In this document: in pieces, positions 1-8,008 of the stretch
Numbering within the stretch: the stretch's first letter is position 1
How the letters are laid out: every line of letters starts with the position of its first letter
DNA from: Caldisericota bacterium
Lineage (GTDB): Bacteria; Caldisericota; JANLFM01
Direction of reading: 5' to 3'
DNA length: 64,000 nucleotides
Assembly (NCBI GenBank): GCA_024655865.1
Contig: JANLFM010000009.1
Location: 1 to 64,000, forward strand
The notes under the pieces: generated by a model
Seen by the model: the letters and a program-made list of their open reading frames with translations, nothing else
Databases searched by the model: none
Told to the model about the DNA's origin: nothing
Made by a program: the position numbers and the translations under genes

Positions 1-17
1 AACCAAGTTCTCAAACC

Positions 18-233
18 TTAATCTTTTTCCTTTTCCCCTTTGACACCACCTGCGCTGCCATTTCTGGCTCTCCAGGAGTTGGAGCTATCAAAGAAGGCGA
101 TCCGGGAGAGCAGCCTCTTTAAGTTACGAGATTGACACTTGGGACACACGAGCGACCGCTCTTGGAACCCTATGCCAGTAAGGTATTCGAACTTGTGATG
201 GCAGTTCAGGCACTGATACTCGTAAATAGGCAT
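18..233 (-). CDS. FmdB-type zinc ribbon protein
   Basis: Small protein (71 aa from the chosen start) of the FmdB/CxxC regulatory family. It opens with the family hallmark MPIYEYQC and carries two CxxC knuckles (CLNC and CPKC), which should bind one zinc. The tail is charged and low in complexity. The ORF track starts three codons earlier at a GTG. I prefer the ATG because AGGAGGTG lies seven bases before it and the family begins with MPIYEY. The ribosome site sits inside the last codons of the upstream amidohydrolase, so translation is probably coupled. The function of the family is poorly defined; a regulatory role is only suggested by old literature on fmdB. Confidence 0.85.
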   Translation of the reverse strand: MPIYEYQCLNCHHKFEYLTGIGFQERSLVCPKCQSRNLKRLLSRIAFFDSSNSWRARNGSAGGVKGEKEKD

Positions 234-238
234 AGGTG

Positions 239-1606
239 TCACCTCCTTTTAATCCAGGTTCCATGGTTCTCTAAGGAAATTCCGTCCTCTTCAGAGTAAA
301 TTATTTTACCACGAAGCATGACCTTTTTGATCCTGGTGGAGATTCTCCTCCCCTCAAAGGGGGTATATTTCCCTTTGGAGGCAAAATCCTGTGCCCTGAT
401 AGTATAGGGATCATTTGGGTTTAAGATCACTAAATCGGCATCCGCTCCAATTTCCAAAGATCCTTTCCGGGGATAAAGGCCATAAAGCCTGGCTGCTTTT
501 CCCCCGGTGACCTCGAGGGTGCGGGAAAGCGAGAGCCTTCCCTTGACGTAGCCCTCCTCCCAGATTAAGGGGAGCATGGTCTGACATCCAGGAATTCCGG
601 CATAGGCCTCGAAGAAATCATCAACTTCTTTTTCCCGGGGATACTCACAGGAGGCGTGGTCCGTGGAGACGAAATCTACAACGCCGTACTTTAGCCCTTC
701 CCAGAGCTTCTCTTGATCCCACCTTTCCCTTACGGGAGGGGTGGTTTTGATTACGGTGCCCAACCTGTGAAAGTCCTCAGAGGTCAAAAGAAGGTAGTGA
801 GGGCAGGTTTCGCAGGTGATCAGAATCCCCCTGTTTTTGGCTTCAGCTACGATTTCTACTCCCATTCCTGTGGAGACGTGTACGATGTGCACACGGGCCC
901 CGGTGTCCTGGGAGAGGAAGACAGCGCAGGCGATGGCCAGGTGCTCGCTGACTGCAGGGCGGGAGGCGAGGTAGTCCAGAAAGGTACCTTTTCCTCTTCT
1001 TTTGATTTCCTCGGTGGCTTGAGTGACTACATCGAAATCCTCAGCGTGCACGGCTACAGGAACCCCAAGCCTTGCGGCCTCTTTCATTATCAGGTGCATC
1101 TCCCCGTACGTGACTCTGGGGTAAGTGGGCATTCCAGAAATAGTGTAAACCTTAAATCCCACCACTCCCAGCGTGGTCAGGGCTTGCATTTTTTCCTTGA
1201 AGGAACCGTCCCGAACCTCCTCGCCAGTGACTCCTCCCCAGAGAGCGAAGTCCACAAGAGCTTTTTTCTCAATTTGTGAGAGCTTGCTTAAAAGGCCCTC
1301 GGGAGTGCGGCAGTTGGGGATGGAGGTCTCGGGCATATCGATGACTGTGGTGACCCCGCCTCTCGCTGCAGAAGCTGTTCCGGTTTGGAAATCCTCCCTC
1401 CAGGTGAAGCCCGGATCGTCGAAGTGCACATGGGGATCGATGGCTCCCGGCAAGACGATCAAACCCTCAAGGTCGAGCTCGGTATCGGCCGGGAGATCCT
1501 CGAGCTCTCCCAGGGCAGCGATTTTACCGTCCTTTAAGAAAATATCTACCTGAATAAAGCTTTCTTTATAGGGGAGGCATCCCCTTCTCATCTTCAAAGT
1601 GGACAT
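239..1606 (-). CDS. Cyclic amidohydrolase (allantoinase/dihydroorotase/hydantoinase family)
   Basis: Zinc hydrolase (455 aa) of the cyclic amidohydrolase family, which opens cyclic amide rings such as allantoin, hydantoins, dihydropyrimidines or dihydroorotate. The HxH metal motif is DPHVHF (H59, H61). The bridging carboxylated lysine is in GFKVYT (K152), and HAEDFD and STDHASCEY follow. GKAARLYGLYPRKG plus GADADLVI is the usual C-terminal composite-domain signature. Length fits allantoinase or hydantoinase better than short dihydroorotases. It starts inside the end of ricT (41-nt overlap) behind GGAGGAGG. No pyrimidine or allantoin genes adjoin it, so the substrate is open. The NCS1 permease and racemases 12-25 kb away would suit a hydantoin-like substrate, but that is inference. 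Confidence 0.85.
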   Translation of the reverse strand: MSTLKMRRGCLPYKESFIQVDIFLKDGKIAALGELEDLPADTELDLEGLIVLPGAIDPHVHFDDPGFTWREDFQTGTASAARGGVTTVIDMPETSIPNCRTPEGLLSKLSQIEKKALVDFALWGGVTGEEVRDGSFKEKMQALTTLGVVGFKVYTISGMPTYPRVTYGEMHLIMKEAARLGVPVAVHAEDFDVVTQATEEIKRRGKGTFLDYLASRPAVSEHLAIACAVFLSQDTGARVHIVHVSTGMGVEIVAEAKNRGILITCETCPHYLLLTSEDFHRLGTVIKTTPPVRERWDQEKLWEGLKYGVVDFVSTDHASCEYPREKEVDDFFEAYAGIPGCQTMLPLIWEEGYVKGRLSLSRTLEVTGGKAARLYGLYPRKGSLEIGADADLVILNPNDPYTIRAQDFASKGKYTPFEGRRISTRIKKVMLRGKIIYSEEDGISLENHGTWIKRR

Positions 1607-2438
1607 TGTTTTCCTCCTCCTTCTGCTCGCTTTTCCCCTCCCAGCTTACTTCCTCCAGGGGAAACTCCACAACCACCTGATTCTCCAACTGGACGAGCAA
1701 GGTTTCTTTAAGCGCGTTGAGTTCCACAACCTTTCCTTTGCCCTTAGGGGTTTCCACTAATGTACCTTCCCTGGGCATTCGGGAACGAGCTTCCCTGTAG
1801 GTCTCGTACTCGTACTTCAGGCAACACATTAACCTTCCGCAGACTCCAGAGATCTTCAAGGGATTCAGAGCCAAGGATTGTTCTTTAGCCATCTTGATGG
1901 TCACGGGGGAAAACTCTTTAAGAAAAGTGGCACAGCACAGGGGTCTGCCGCAGATCCCCAGGCCGCCAAAGACCTTGGTCTCATCCCGGGCACCGATCTG
2001 CCAGAGTTCCACCCTGTTATGGAGAACTGAAGCCAGGTCCTTGACCAGCTCCCGGAAATCCACGCGGGTCTCTGCGGTGAAGTAAAAGACGAACTTGGAA
2101 CGATCAAAGAGGTATTCCACGGAAACCAGGTTCATGGGCAGATTGTGTTCCTTAATTTTCTCCTCGCAGATACGAAAGGCCTTCTTCTCTTCTTCCCTGT
2201 TTTCCTCCATCCTCTCGATGTCTTTGCGAGTGGCCTTACGAAGCACTCGATTTACAGGCTGGGTGAGCTCGTGGGGCTGAACTTCCCTAGGCCCGTAAGC
2301 CACGACCCCAATTTCTAAACCCCTCGAGGTCTGCACGATTACGTAATCTCCTGGAGCGATGTGCAGGATTCCGGGATCAAAGGTATATATTCGCCCGCCT
2401 TCTCGAAAACGAACGCCAACGACTATCTTAGGTTGCAA
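1566..2438 (-). CDS. ricT: PSP1-domain protein RicT/YaaT
   Basis: Homologue of Bacillus YaaT/RicT, a PSP1-domain protein that in B. subtilis forms the Y-complex (RicAFT), which binds iron-sulfur clusters and assists RNase Y in mRNA maturation. The PSP1 core is recognisable from VGVRFREGG and YTFDPG through the cysteine-rich part FGGLGICGRPLCCATFL and GVCGRLMCCLKYEYE, with five cysteines that could be cluster ligands. The ORF track starts at a TTG twelve codons upstream. I prefer the TTG at 2438, which lies eight bases after AAAGGAG and gives an N-terminus (QPKIVVGVRF) like the family. Its start overlaps the holB stop. The neighbour order holB-yaaT is conserved in Bacillus. Confidence 0.88.
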   Translation of the reverse strand: MQPKIVVGVRFREGGRIYTFDPGILHIAPGDYVIVQTSRGLEIGVVAYGPREVQPHELTQPVNRVLRKATRKDIERMEENREEEKKAFRICEEKIKEHNLPMNLVSVEYLFDRSKFVFYFTAETRVDFRELVKDLASVLHNRVELWQIGARDETKVFGGLGICGRPLCCATFLKEFSPVTIKMAKEQSLALNPLKISGVCGRLMCCLKYEYETYREARSRMPREGTLVETPKGKGKVVELNALKETLLVQLENQVVVEFPLEEVSWEGKSEQKEEENNVHFEDEKGMPPL

Positions 2439-3417
2439 AGGGCTCGCTCCTTTCTCTGGTTTTTCTCTGGCCAAGCGATATCAATAAAGAAACAATGAGC
2501 ATACTCATATTTACAGTGGTATAGCTTAACTCCAGAACCTCCTCGATCTGAAAACACCCCTTAACCCAATCCTCGGCGGCTCTTTCCCCAGAGAGGCTAA
2601 GGAGATTTTTTTCCTGATCAATATTGGCAATTTCCTTCACGCCCGCGCTTAAAAGCGCCAGGTCGCGCCACAGGGAAAGGAGAACTTTCAGGAAATCCGT
2701 GACCGCCCTCTTCTCCTTTTCCTTGAGCAGAGCATCTGAGGCAGAGAGGGAAACGTTCCCGCTCGCTAATTGAAGCCCAGTTCCCAGGTACTTTCCCCTG
2801 CGCTTCCAGTTTTCCGGCCGAGCCCAGTAAAGGGCATCCCCCATCCTGCCTGAAGCTACGCGAGAAATAACCTCTGCGTCTTCCACCTTCTTTTCTGAAA
2901 GCTCCCTTAAAATCTCCTTCTGGCTGAGAAATCCAAAGGAAACGGGAAGGCAACGGGAGAGGATGGTGGGGGGTAAGAAGTGAGGGCGAGAAGTAATGAG
3001 GATGTTTACCACGGTGGAAGGCGGTTCCTCCAGGAGCTTAAGTAAAGAGTTGGCAGCCTCTGGTGTAAGGCGATCAGCCTCGTCCACGATATTCACCACC
3101 CAGGGAGAGGAAATGGGGTTCAGGGTACTGACCTCGATCATCGTTCTGGCTCCCCCTATTTTTATGCTCTCTCCCTCTGGAAGGATCAGGTGAAGATCAG
3201 GATGTACCCCAAACTCTGCTTGTTTGCAGGATGAGCATCCGCACCCATCAAGCTTGTTCGGGCAGGCCAACGCCTGGGCAAAATGCAGGGCAAGGAACTT
3301 TTTACCCACGCCTTCCGGGCCCCAAAAAAGGTAGGAGTGGAAAGGTCTTCCGGTCTCCAGGACCCGGGACAGCATCCTTTTAGGAGCATTGTGGCCAACT
3401 ATTCTCTCGAAAAGCAC
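2428..3417 (-). CDS. holB: DNA polymerase III delta' subunit
   Basis: Clamp-loader delta' subunit (329 aa), an AAA+ protein that helps load the beta sliding clamp. Visible parts are the N-terminal IVGHNAPKRML helix, a modified P-loop GPEGVGKK, a zinc knuckle with four cysteines (CPN...GCGCSSC), the Walker-B-like NIVDEADRLT and the SRC motif LSRCLPV. Length matches the family. It overlaps the darA stop by one base (ATG/TAA style), and ricT starts inside its end. The gene sits in the classic tmk-darA-holB-ricT order. Confidence 0.9.
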   Translation of the reverse strand: MLFERIVGHNAPKRMLSRVLETGRPFHSYLFWGPEGVGKKFLALHFAQALACPNKLDGCGCSSCKQAEFGVHPDLHLILPEGESIKIGGARTMIEVSTLNPISSPWVVNIVDEADRLTPEAANSLLKLLEEPPSTVVNILITSRPHFLPPTILSRCLPVSFGFLSQKEILRELSEKKVEDAEVISRVASGRMGDALYWARPENWKRRGKYLGTGLQLASGNVSLSASDALLKEKEKRAVTDFLKVLLSLWRDLALLSAGVKEIANIDQEKNLLSLSGERAAEDWVKGCFQIEEVLELSYTTVNMSMLIVSLLISLGQRKTRERSEPFAT

Positions 3418-3746
3418 TAAACGCGTTCCCAGCGATCTATTGGTATCACGAATATGGTGGCTCCTCCCACCTCCACCCTCATGGGATAGGGCATGAAGCT
3501 TCCCGGGGCGGCTGAAGTGTAAGGGGCAGGATTGATGTAATGTTCCCTGAGACTACAGCATCCCTTTATGATCTCGATTACTTCGTCCACCTTTTCGTCC
3601 TCAACCCCCAGGAAGATGGTGGAGTTTCCCTCCCGGAGAAATCCTCCGGTAGAGGCCATCTTCGTTGCCTTATGTCCTTTTTTGGTTAAACGGTAAAGGA
3701 GATTATCGACATCCTTGTCCTGAACTACAGCCATGACGAGCTTCAC
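3417..3746 (-). CDS. darA: Cyclic-di-AMP receptor DarA (PII-like, DUF970)
   Basis: 109-aa PII-like protein of the YaaQ/DarA/PstA family, which binds the second messenger c-di-AMP as a trimer. The start MKLVMAVVQDKDVDNL and the T-loop region TGGFLREGNSTIFLGVED are typical, and the end GGATIFVIPIDRWERV is near-identical in pattern to known members. It lies four bases after tmk and directly before holB. Presence of this receptor implies c-di-AMP signalling, which is mostly a trait of Gram-positive and related bacteria. No cyclase gene is in the window. Confidence 0.92.
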   Translation of the reverse strand: MKLVMAVVQDKDVDNLLYRLTKKGHKATKMASTGGFLREGNSTIFLGVEDEKVDEVIEIIKGCCSLREHYINPAPYTSAAPGSFMPYPMRVEVGGATIFVIPIDRWERV

Positions 3747-3750
3747 TTTT

Positions 3751-4386
3751 TCACCTCCTTCCCTCCGGGAAAGGACGCTTCTCTATGAGGCGCAGAACCC
3801 AGTGCCAGATGCGTTCCAGAACCTCTTCTGGTTTTCCGTTTGCTGGAACCACCTTAATCCTTTCAGGATAACGGGCGGCAAGGGCGAGGTATCCCTGGCG
3901 CACCCGACGCAAAAGCTCCAGGCCTTCACTTTCCAGCCTATCGCCCTTCACTCTCTTTAAGGTAATCTCCGGATCTAAATCAAGAACGATAGTCAAGTCG
4001 GGCATGAGTTTTTCCGTGGCCACCAGCATCACAGATTCCACCTCCTCGAGAGGGAGGCCGTGGCCCCAGCACTGATATGCCAGGGTTGAGTCCAGGTAGC
4101 GGGAGGAGATGACTACGTGGCCCTTCTCGAGCATGGGCTTAATCAGCTCCTGAACATGCTGCGCCCTGTCAGCGGCGAAGAGGAGCATTTCGGCCTTGGG
4201 ACAAAGGGCGCGGTTTTCCTGAGAGAGGAGTATCCTGGCGATTTGGGAGCCGATCCCGGTTCCTCCAGGCTCCCTGGTAGTGACGACGTGATAGCCCAGA
4301 AGGCTTAAGCGTTCGGCAAGGAGCGCGGCCTGGGTACTTTTCCCAGTCCCATCGATACCCTCTAAGGTGATGAACATCCCGTTCAT
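3751..4386 (-). CDS. tmk: Thymidylate kinase
   Basis: dTMP kinase (211 aa) converting dTMP to dTDP with ATP. Motifs: P-loop GIDGTGKST, the DR(x) motif TTREPGGT, the base-binding SSRYLDSTLAYQ and the DLDPE stretch in TIVLDLDPE. The LID region (KRVKGDRLES) lacks extra arginines after the glutamate, so type I or II cannot be settled by eye. The first ATG overlaps the stop of the upstream ATPase by four bases (ATGA-type coupling). A second ATG three codons later (GMFITLEG) is equally possible. It belongs to the conserved replication/c-di-AMP gene string. Confidence 0.93.
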   Translation of the reverse strand: MNGMFITLEGIDGTGKSTQAALLAERLSLLGYHVVTTREPGGTGIGSQIARILLSQENRALCPKAEMLLFAADRAQHVQELIKPMLEKGHVVISSRYLDSTLAYQCWGHGLPLEEVESVMLVATEKLMPDLTIVLDLDPEITLKRVKGDRLESEGLELLRRVRQGYLALAARYPERIKVVPANGKPEEVLERIWHWVLRLIEKRPFPEGRR

Positions 4387-5903
4387 TTTTTTGAAGAAGA
4401 GGGGAAGATCACCACTCGCCGGAATGGTTCCTCCCCGCGGCTCTCGGAGTAAAGCCCGTATTTTTCCACCATTTCATGCTGCAGCCTGCGGATGGGAGGC
4501 GGTTCCGGTGGAAGTTCCACTGGTTGATGGGTCTTTAAGACCTTAAAAATCATCTCCTCGGTTTTTTCCATCACCCGGGAATCCCACTCCCTTTCGGGGA
4601 GGCCGTAGACTTTTCTCAGAAAGGTTCTGATCTGAGAGCTGGTATTATTCCTCAGGACGTACACGGGGACTTTCTGGGTCTCGGCTTGAATTAGAAGCTG
4701 GGGTTTGCGCTTTTCCTGGGACTTAATTGTCACTACGGCGTGAGCTTCCGACAGGTTTCTCGTGATGGTGGCAGAAAGATTCATGTCATGAATAGCCCTC
4801 TCCAAACGATCTCGGGAGACTCCATAAGGGAAGATATTGATCCGTTCAGGCTTTATAGGGCGCTGGACCGGGGCTTCAACTTCCATTTTAGGCTCCTCAG
4901 AGGGCTTTTGCTCTGCGGCCGCCTTTTTCCCTGAACGCGTGCGAATCTCCGGTTGAGGAGGGATATCCCGGAGGAGCTTGTCCACTGTCTCCGCTACATC
5001 GTGGTGAATTACTAAGGTTTCCCGATCCTTAATTTCTACAAGTACCTCGAAGGTAGGAGGCGCCCTGCGCTCCAGCACCGTTTTCTGGGTACCACGATAA
5101 CGGGCCTCCTCGTCTGAAAGGGTGACGGCCTGGATTCCACCCACCAGGTCGCAGAGTGTAGGGTTCTGAATCAGGTTTTCCAGCGTGTTCCCGTGGGCGG
5201 TAGCTACGAGTTGAACACCACGTTCGGCGATAGTGCGCGCAGCCATCACTTCCAGTTCGCGCCCGATCTCGTCGATAATGATCACTTCCGGCATATGGTT
5301 TTCCACGGCCTCGATCATCACCTCGTGCTGCAGTTCCGGAGTGGGCACCTGCATACGCCTCGCCCTGCCGATAGCCGGATGAGGAATATCCCCGTCCCCG
5401 GCGATTTCGTTGGAAGTGTCGACCACGATTACCCTTTTGTTCAGGTCGTCTGCCAGGACGCGCGCCACTTCCCTGAGCATGGTAGTCTTGCCCACCCCGG
5501 GTTTGCCCATAAGCAGGATGCTTTTTCCAGTCTCAATCACGTCCCTGATAATATCCACGGTTCCAAAAATAGCTCTACCCACGCGCAGGGTGAGGCCAAT
5601 TATCTCGCCTCTTCTGTTCACGAGAGAGGAAATTCTATGCAGGGTACGGGTAATGCCCGCACGGTGGTCTGGGCCAAAATCCCCAATCCTGGAAACCACG
5701 TAATTTATCTGCTCTTTGGTGACCGGTTCCTCGCTCAAATAGATATAGGAATTGGGAAAGCGAGCTTCGGGCTGCCTTCCAAGATCCAGAACCACTTCCA
5801 GGAGCTCGCTCAGTTGTTCCATACGCTCAAGTTTATCCCTGAGTTCAGGAGGAATTACCTTAAGGAGCTCGCCTAAATCATCAACGATATATTGTTTTCC
5901 CAT
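4383..5903 (-). CDS. R3H-domain AAA ATPase (SpoIIIAA/Ycf45-like)
   Basis: 506-aa protein with an N-terminal SpoIIIAA-like AAA ATPase and a C-terminal R3H nucleic-acid-binding domain. The P-loop is GKPGVGKTT (about residues 133-141), Walker B is EVIIIDEIGRE (about 206-216), and ATAHGNTLENL is the sensor region typical of SpoIIIAA and plastid Ycf45. Near the end, RRLQHEMVEKYGL carries the R-x3-H signature. A low-complexity Pro/Glu linker lies between. The family is common in cyanobacteria, Chloroflexota and some Bacillota. It is probably a nucleic-acid-dependent ATPase, and the real role is unknown. It precedes tmk with a four-base overlap, so it belongs to the same operon and is unlikely to be a sporulation protein here. 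Confidence 0.85.
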   Translation of the reverse strand: MGKQYIVDDLGELLKVIPPELRDKLERMEQLSELLEVVLDLGRQPEARFPNSYIYLSEEPVTKEQINYVVSRIGDFGPDHRAGITRTLHRISSLVNRRGEIIGLTLRVGRAIFGTVDIIRDVIETGKSILLMGKPGVGKTTMLREVARVLADDLNKRVIVVDTSNEIAGDGDIPHPAIGRARRMQVPTPELQHEVMIEAVENHMPEVIIIDEIGRELEVMAARTIAERGVQLVATAHGNTLENLIQNPTLCDLVGGIQAVTLSDEEARYRGTQKTVLERRAPPTFEVLVEIKDRETLVIHHDVAETVDKLLRDIPPQPEIRTRSGKKAAAEQKPSEEPKMEVEAPVQRPIKPERINIFPYGVSRDRLERAIHDMNLSATITRNLSEAHAVVTIKSQEKRKPQLLIQAETQKVPVYVLRNNTSSQIRTFLRKVYGLPEREWDSRVMEKTEEMIFKVLKTHQPVELPPEPPPIRRLQHEMVEKYGLYSESRGEEPFRRVVIFPSSSKK

Positions 5904-5956
5904 TTATTTTCAGGAGATACCTCCGTATAAAATTCTATCGCAAATCGCACTGCATT

Positions 5957-6598
5957 TTAAGGGAAGAGGACCGCGCTCTCCTGAGCGTAAAGGGCCTCCT
6001 CGATCAAACTGACAATTTTTTCCAGGTCATTAAAGGAGCGCACAAAGTCCAGGCCATCCGTATCCACCTTCAGGAGGGGCGCCCTGCGGAAGGAGCTGGC
6101 CCATTCATCGTACCTCCTGTTCAGCATAGAAAGATAATCCAGGCTCACACTTTTCTCGTAGGATCTCCCTCTGATCTGAAGGCGGTGCATCAGCGTTTCT
6201 GGAGAGGCTCTCAGATAAACCACGAGCCTCGGGGGTTGGAGACGCCTTAAGGCCAGATTGTAGAAGTGACGATAGGTTTTCCAATCGCGGGAATCCAGGA
6301 GGAGGTAAGCGAAAACCTCAGCATCCTCATATATCGTGCGGTCCATCACAGCGGGGACGTTTTTCTCCTGTAAGCTCAGGTGGCCCTTATAGCGCTCCAG
6401 AAGGAAGAACATTTGAGAATGTATGGACCAGCGCTGAGGCTCCTTATAAAAATCAGGAAGGTAAGGGTTGGATACCTCCGGCTCTTTAAAAAGCAACCAG
6501 TTCCAGCGAGAAGCGAGGATCTCGGCCAGGGTGGATTTTCCCACGGAGATATTTCCTGCTAATGCCACAAGGGGGGCTCCCTGATGCTGGGGCCTCAT
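5957..6598 (-). CDS. Deoxynucleoside kinase (second of a pair)
   Basis: 213-aa kinase of the dNK/dGK family, phosphorylating deoxynucleosides in salvage. P-loop GNISVGKST, the EP(V/E)xNPYLPDFY substrate motif, a DRTIYEDAEVFA motif (ERS-like) and the LID arginines in LQIRGRSYE are all present. It overlaps its upstream paralogue by four bases. Tandem dissimilar deoxynucleoside kinases resemble the dgk/dck pair of bacilli, with one preferring dG and the other dA/dC. Which is which cannot be told by eye. Confidence 0.87.
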   Translation of the reverse strand: MRPQHQGAPLVALAGNISVGKSTLAEILASRWNWLLFKEPEVSNPYLPDFYKEPQRWSIHSQMFFLLERYKGHLSLQEKNVPAVMDRTIYEDAEVFAYLLLDSRDWKTYRHFYNLALRRLQPPRLVVYLRASPETLMHRLQIRGRSYEKSVSLDYLSMLNRRYDEWASSFRRAPLLKVDTDGLDFVRSFNDLEKIVSLIEEALYAQESAVLFP

Positions 6599-7209
6599 TT
6601 CAGGGCCTCCTTTACGATTTTGATCACGGTCTTCCTGTCCGCCTCGCGATTGACGAAATCCAAAAAAGTGGTGTCAATGGGCAAGAGAGGGGCATCCTGG
6701 AAATCCTGGAAGAATTTTTGGTAGGTGGTGGAAAGGAGTTCCTCATACTCCTCGGTGATTAACATTTCCCCGTGCCTTGCCCGGCGCCTGATCCTTTCCA
6801 TAAGGACACTCATGGGCGCATCCAAATAGATGATCAAATTTGGTTCTTCCACGAAGGGAAGCATCTCGGCGATGATCCTGTCGTAAAGGTCTTTATCCCT
6901 GCCATTTAAATTCAATGAAGCGAAGATCAGATCCTTTTTGAAGTAGAAATCCGAAACTACGGATCTTCCCCTTTTGATGTTCTGAAGCCTCAATTGCTTG
7001 CGAAAGCGGTGTACCAAAAAGTAAAGCTGAGTGGGGAAAGAAAGGCGGGGGATATCCGCGTAGAAATCTCCCAGATAGGGGTTATTATCGGCGGGCTCAA
7101 AAAAGGCCTTCATATTGAGCTCCCAGGCTAAAATCATAGCCAGGGAGGTCTTGCCTACGCCAATTGGTCCCTCAATCGCAATGTGGTAATGGGCATCTTC
7201 CATGGTCAC
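6595..7209 (-). CDS. Deoxynucleoside kinase (first of a pair)
   Basis: 204-aa deoxynucleoside kinase with P-loop GPIGVGKTS, EPADNNPYLGDFY, the SDFYFKKDLIFA motif in place of DR(T/S), and the LID segment RRRARHGE. It is the paralogue of the next gene, and the two overlap. The start may be the GTG at 7209 or the ATG two codons later; neither has a good ribosome site, so coupling to the ferritin-like gene 42 bases upstream is possible. Together with tmk the region supplies deoxynucleotide precursors. Confidence 0.87.
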   Translation of the reverse strand: MTMEDAHYHIAIEGPIGVGKTSLAMILAWELNMKAFFEPADNNPYLGDFYADIPRLSFPTQLYFLVHRFRKQLRLQNIKRGRSVVSDFYFKKDLIFASLNLNGRDKDLYDRIIAEMLPFVEEPNLIIYLDAPMSVLMERIRRRARHGEMLITEEYEELLSTTYQKFFQDFQDAPLLPIDTTFLDFVNREADRKTVIKIVKEALK

Positions 7210-7251
7210 TGTAAGGAAAAACCCTAAGGGCAGGGTAATCGCTTTCGTTGA

Positions 7252-7707
7252 CTAAATCCAATAAAAGTTCTTCGAAATGGCCTCGTACTCTTCTTTCAGA
7301 CGCAGGTAGTGGTTATTTTCAAATTCGATTAACTTCTGCAATACCGACTTTAATTCCGGTTCCTCTTCCCTCTCCTTCCAGGAGGCATAGAAGTTTGCGG
7401 ATTCCCTTTCCAGCTGAATACCTACACTCACAGCTTCTAAAGCGGTACTCTGGTTGAAAATCGACCCTTCGGGAAATTGAAAGATGGGCTTTATGAGTTC
7501 GGGATCAGGTTGAAAGGACTGACCGGCCTCTTTCTCGTACCACTGGCCGACTGTCTCCCGGTGCTTCTCCTCCTCCTCCGAAAGATCCAGGAATTTCCTT
7601 TTTCCTCCCCTGTCCTGGATCCTTTGAGAGACCTGAAGATAGAAGTCGCGAGTAGCAATTTCCTGATAAATAGCCATCTCCAGGAGTTTCCTCTTACTGA
7701 GGTTCAT
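7252..7707 (-). CDS. Ferritin-like diiron protein (rubrerythrin domain)
   Basis: 151-aa four-helix protein of the ferritin/rubrerythrin superfamily. Probable metal ligands are E17 (IYQEIATRDFY), the EEEEKH box, the ERESANFY helix and EFENNHY, giving two E...ExxH-type half sites. It has no C-terminal rubredoxin domain, so it is an erythrin-like protein; peroxide reduction or iron handling is plausible. AGGAGG lies eight bases before the ATG. It is the first gene of the long minus-strand operon and is divergent from the SCIFF peptide gene. Confidence 0.8.
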   Translation of the reverse strand: MNLSKRKLLEMAIYQEIATRDFYLQVSQRIQDRGGKRKFLDLSEEEEKHRETVGQWYEKEAGQSFQPDPELIKPIFQFPEGSIFNQSTALEAVSVGIQLERESANFYASWKEREEEPELKSVLQKLIEFENNHYLRLKEEYEAISKNFYWI

Positions 7708-7819
7708 CTTGTGGTTCCTCCTGCCCTTATTTTTACTTAAGATACCACATCCTGAAAAATTGCCAAGGGGGCGGTCTTGTCAGAGCTCAAATTTCTTGCT
7801 ATTTAAAGGAGGAAACGAG

Positions 7820-7990
7820 GTGACAATTTTGAGCGAAAAAATTGATACTGTTCATTTTAAATTAATCGAGACTCCCAAAAAGGATCTGAAGAAGGTCTGG
7901 GATTGCAGGGACTGCTCCTCATCCTGCCAGTCAGCCTGTAAGACCAGCTGCACCCTTGCCAACCAGGTCTGCCAGAGGGAAAACGAGTAA
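7820..7990 (+). CDS. SCIFF ribosomal peptide precursor
   Basis: 56-aa precursor of the SCIFF family (six cysteines in forty-five residues). Cysteines are at 29, 32, 36, 40, 44 and 51, and the core reads SSCQSACKTSCTLANQVC, a very conserved pattern. The start is a GTG, eight bases after AAAGGAGG; the longer ORF in the track extends into the divergent promoter region and is not supported. The preceding 28 residues would be the leader read by the maturase. In the characterised clostridial relative a thioether joins a Cys to a Thr five residues later in the CKTSCT stretch, which here would be C40-T45. The maturase gene follows after 18 bases. The physiological role of SCIFF is unknown. Confidence 0.93.
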   Translation: MTILSEKIDTVHFKLIETPKKDLKKVWDCRDCSSSCQSACKTSCTLANQVCQRENE

Positions 7991-8008
7991 ACAGGCATCC
8001 CATTTTAA

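Noticed and set aside
713-1553. ORFs of 188 and 126 aa on the plus strand
   Set aside because: Antisense of the cyclic amidohydrolase; no family motif or ribosome site.
5193-5876. 227-aa ORF on the plus strand
   Set aside because: Shadow of the R3H ATPase gene on the other strand; His/Asp-rich low-plausibility protein with no motif.
7777-7805. TTGTCA-17-TATTTA as promoter of the SCIFF gene
   Set aside because: It would start transcription inside the Shine-Dalgarno region, so it cannot serve the GTG at 7820 well.
7709-7990. 93-aa version of the SCIFF ORF
   Set aside because: Its N-terminal part covers the divergent promoter region and lacks a ribosome site; the GTG at 7820 has a strong one.
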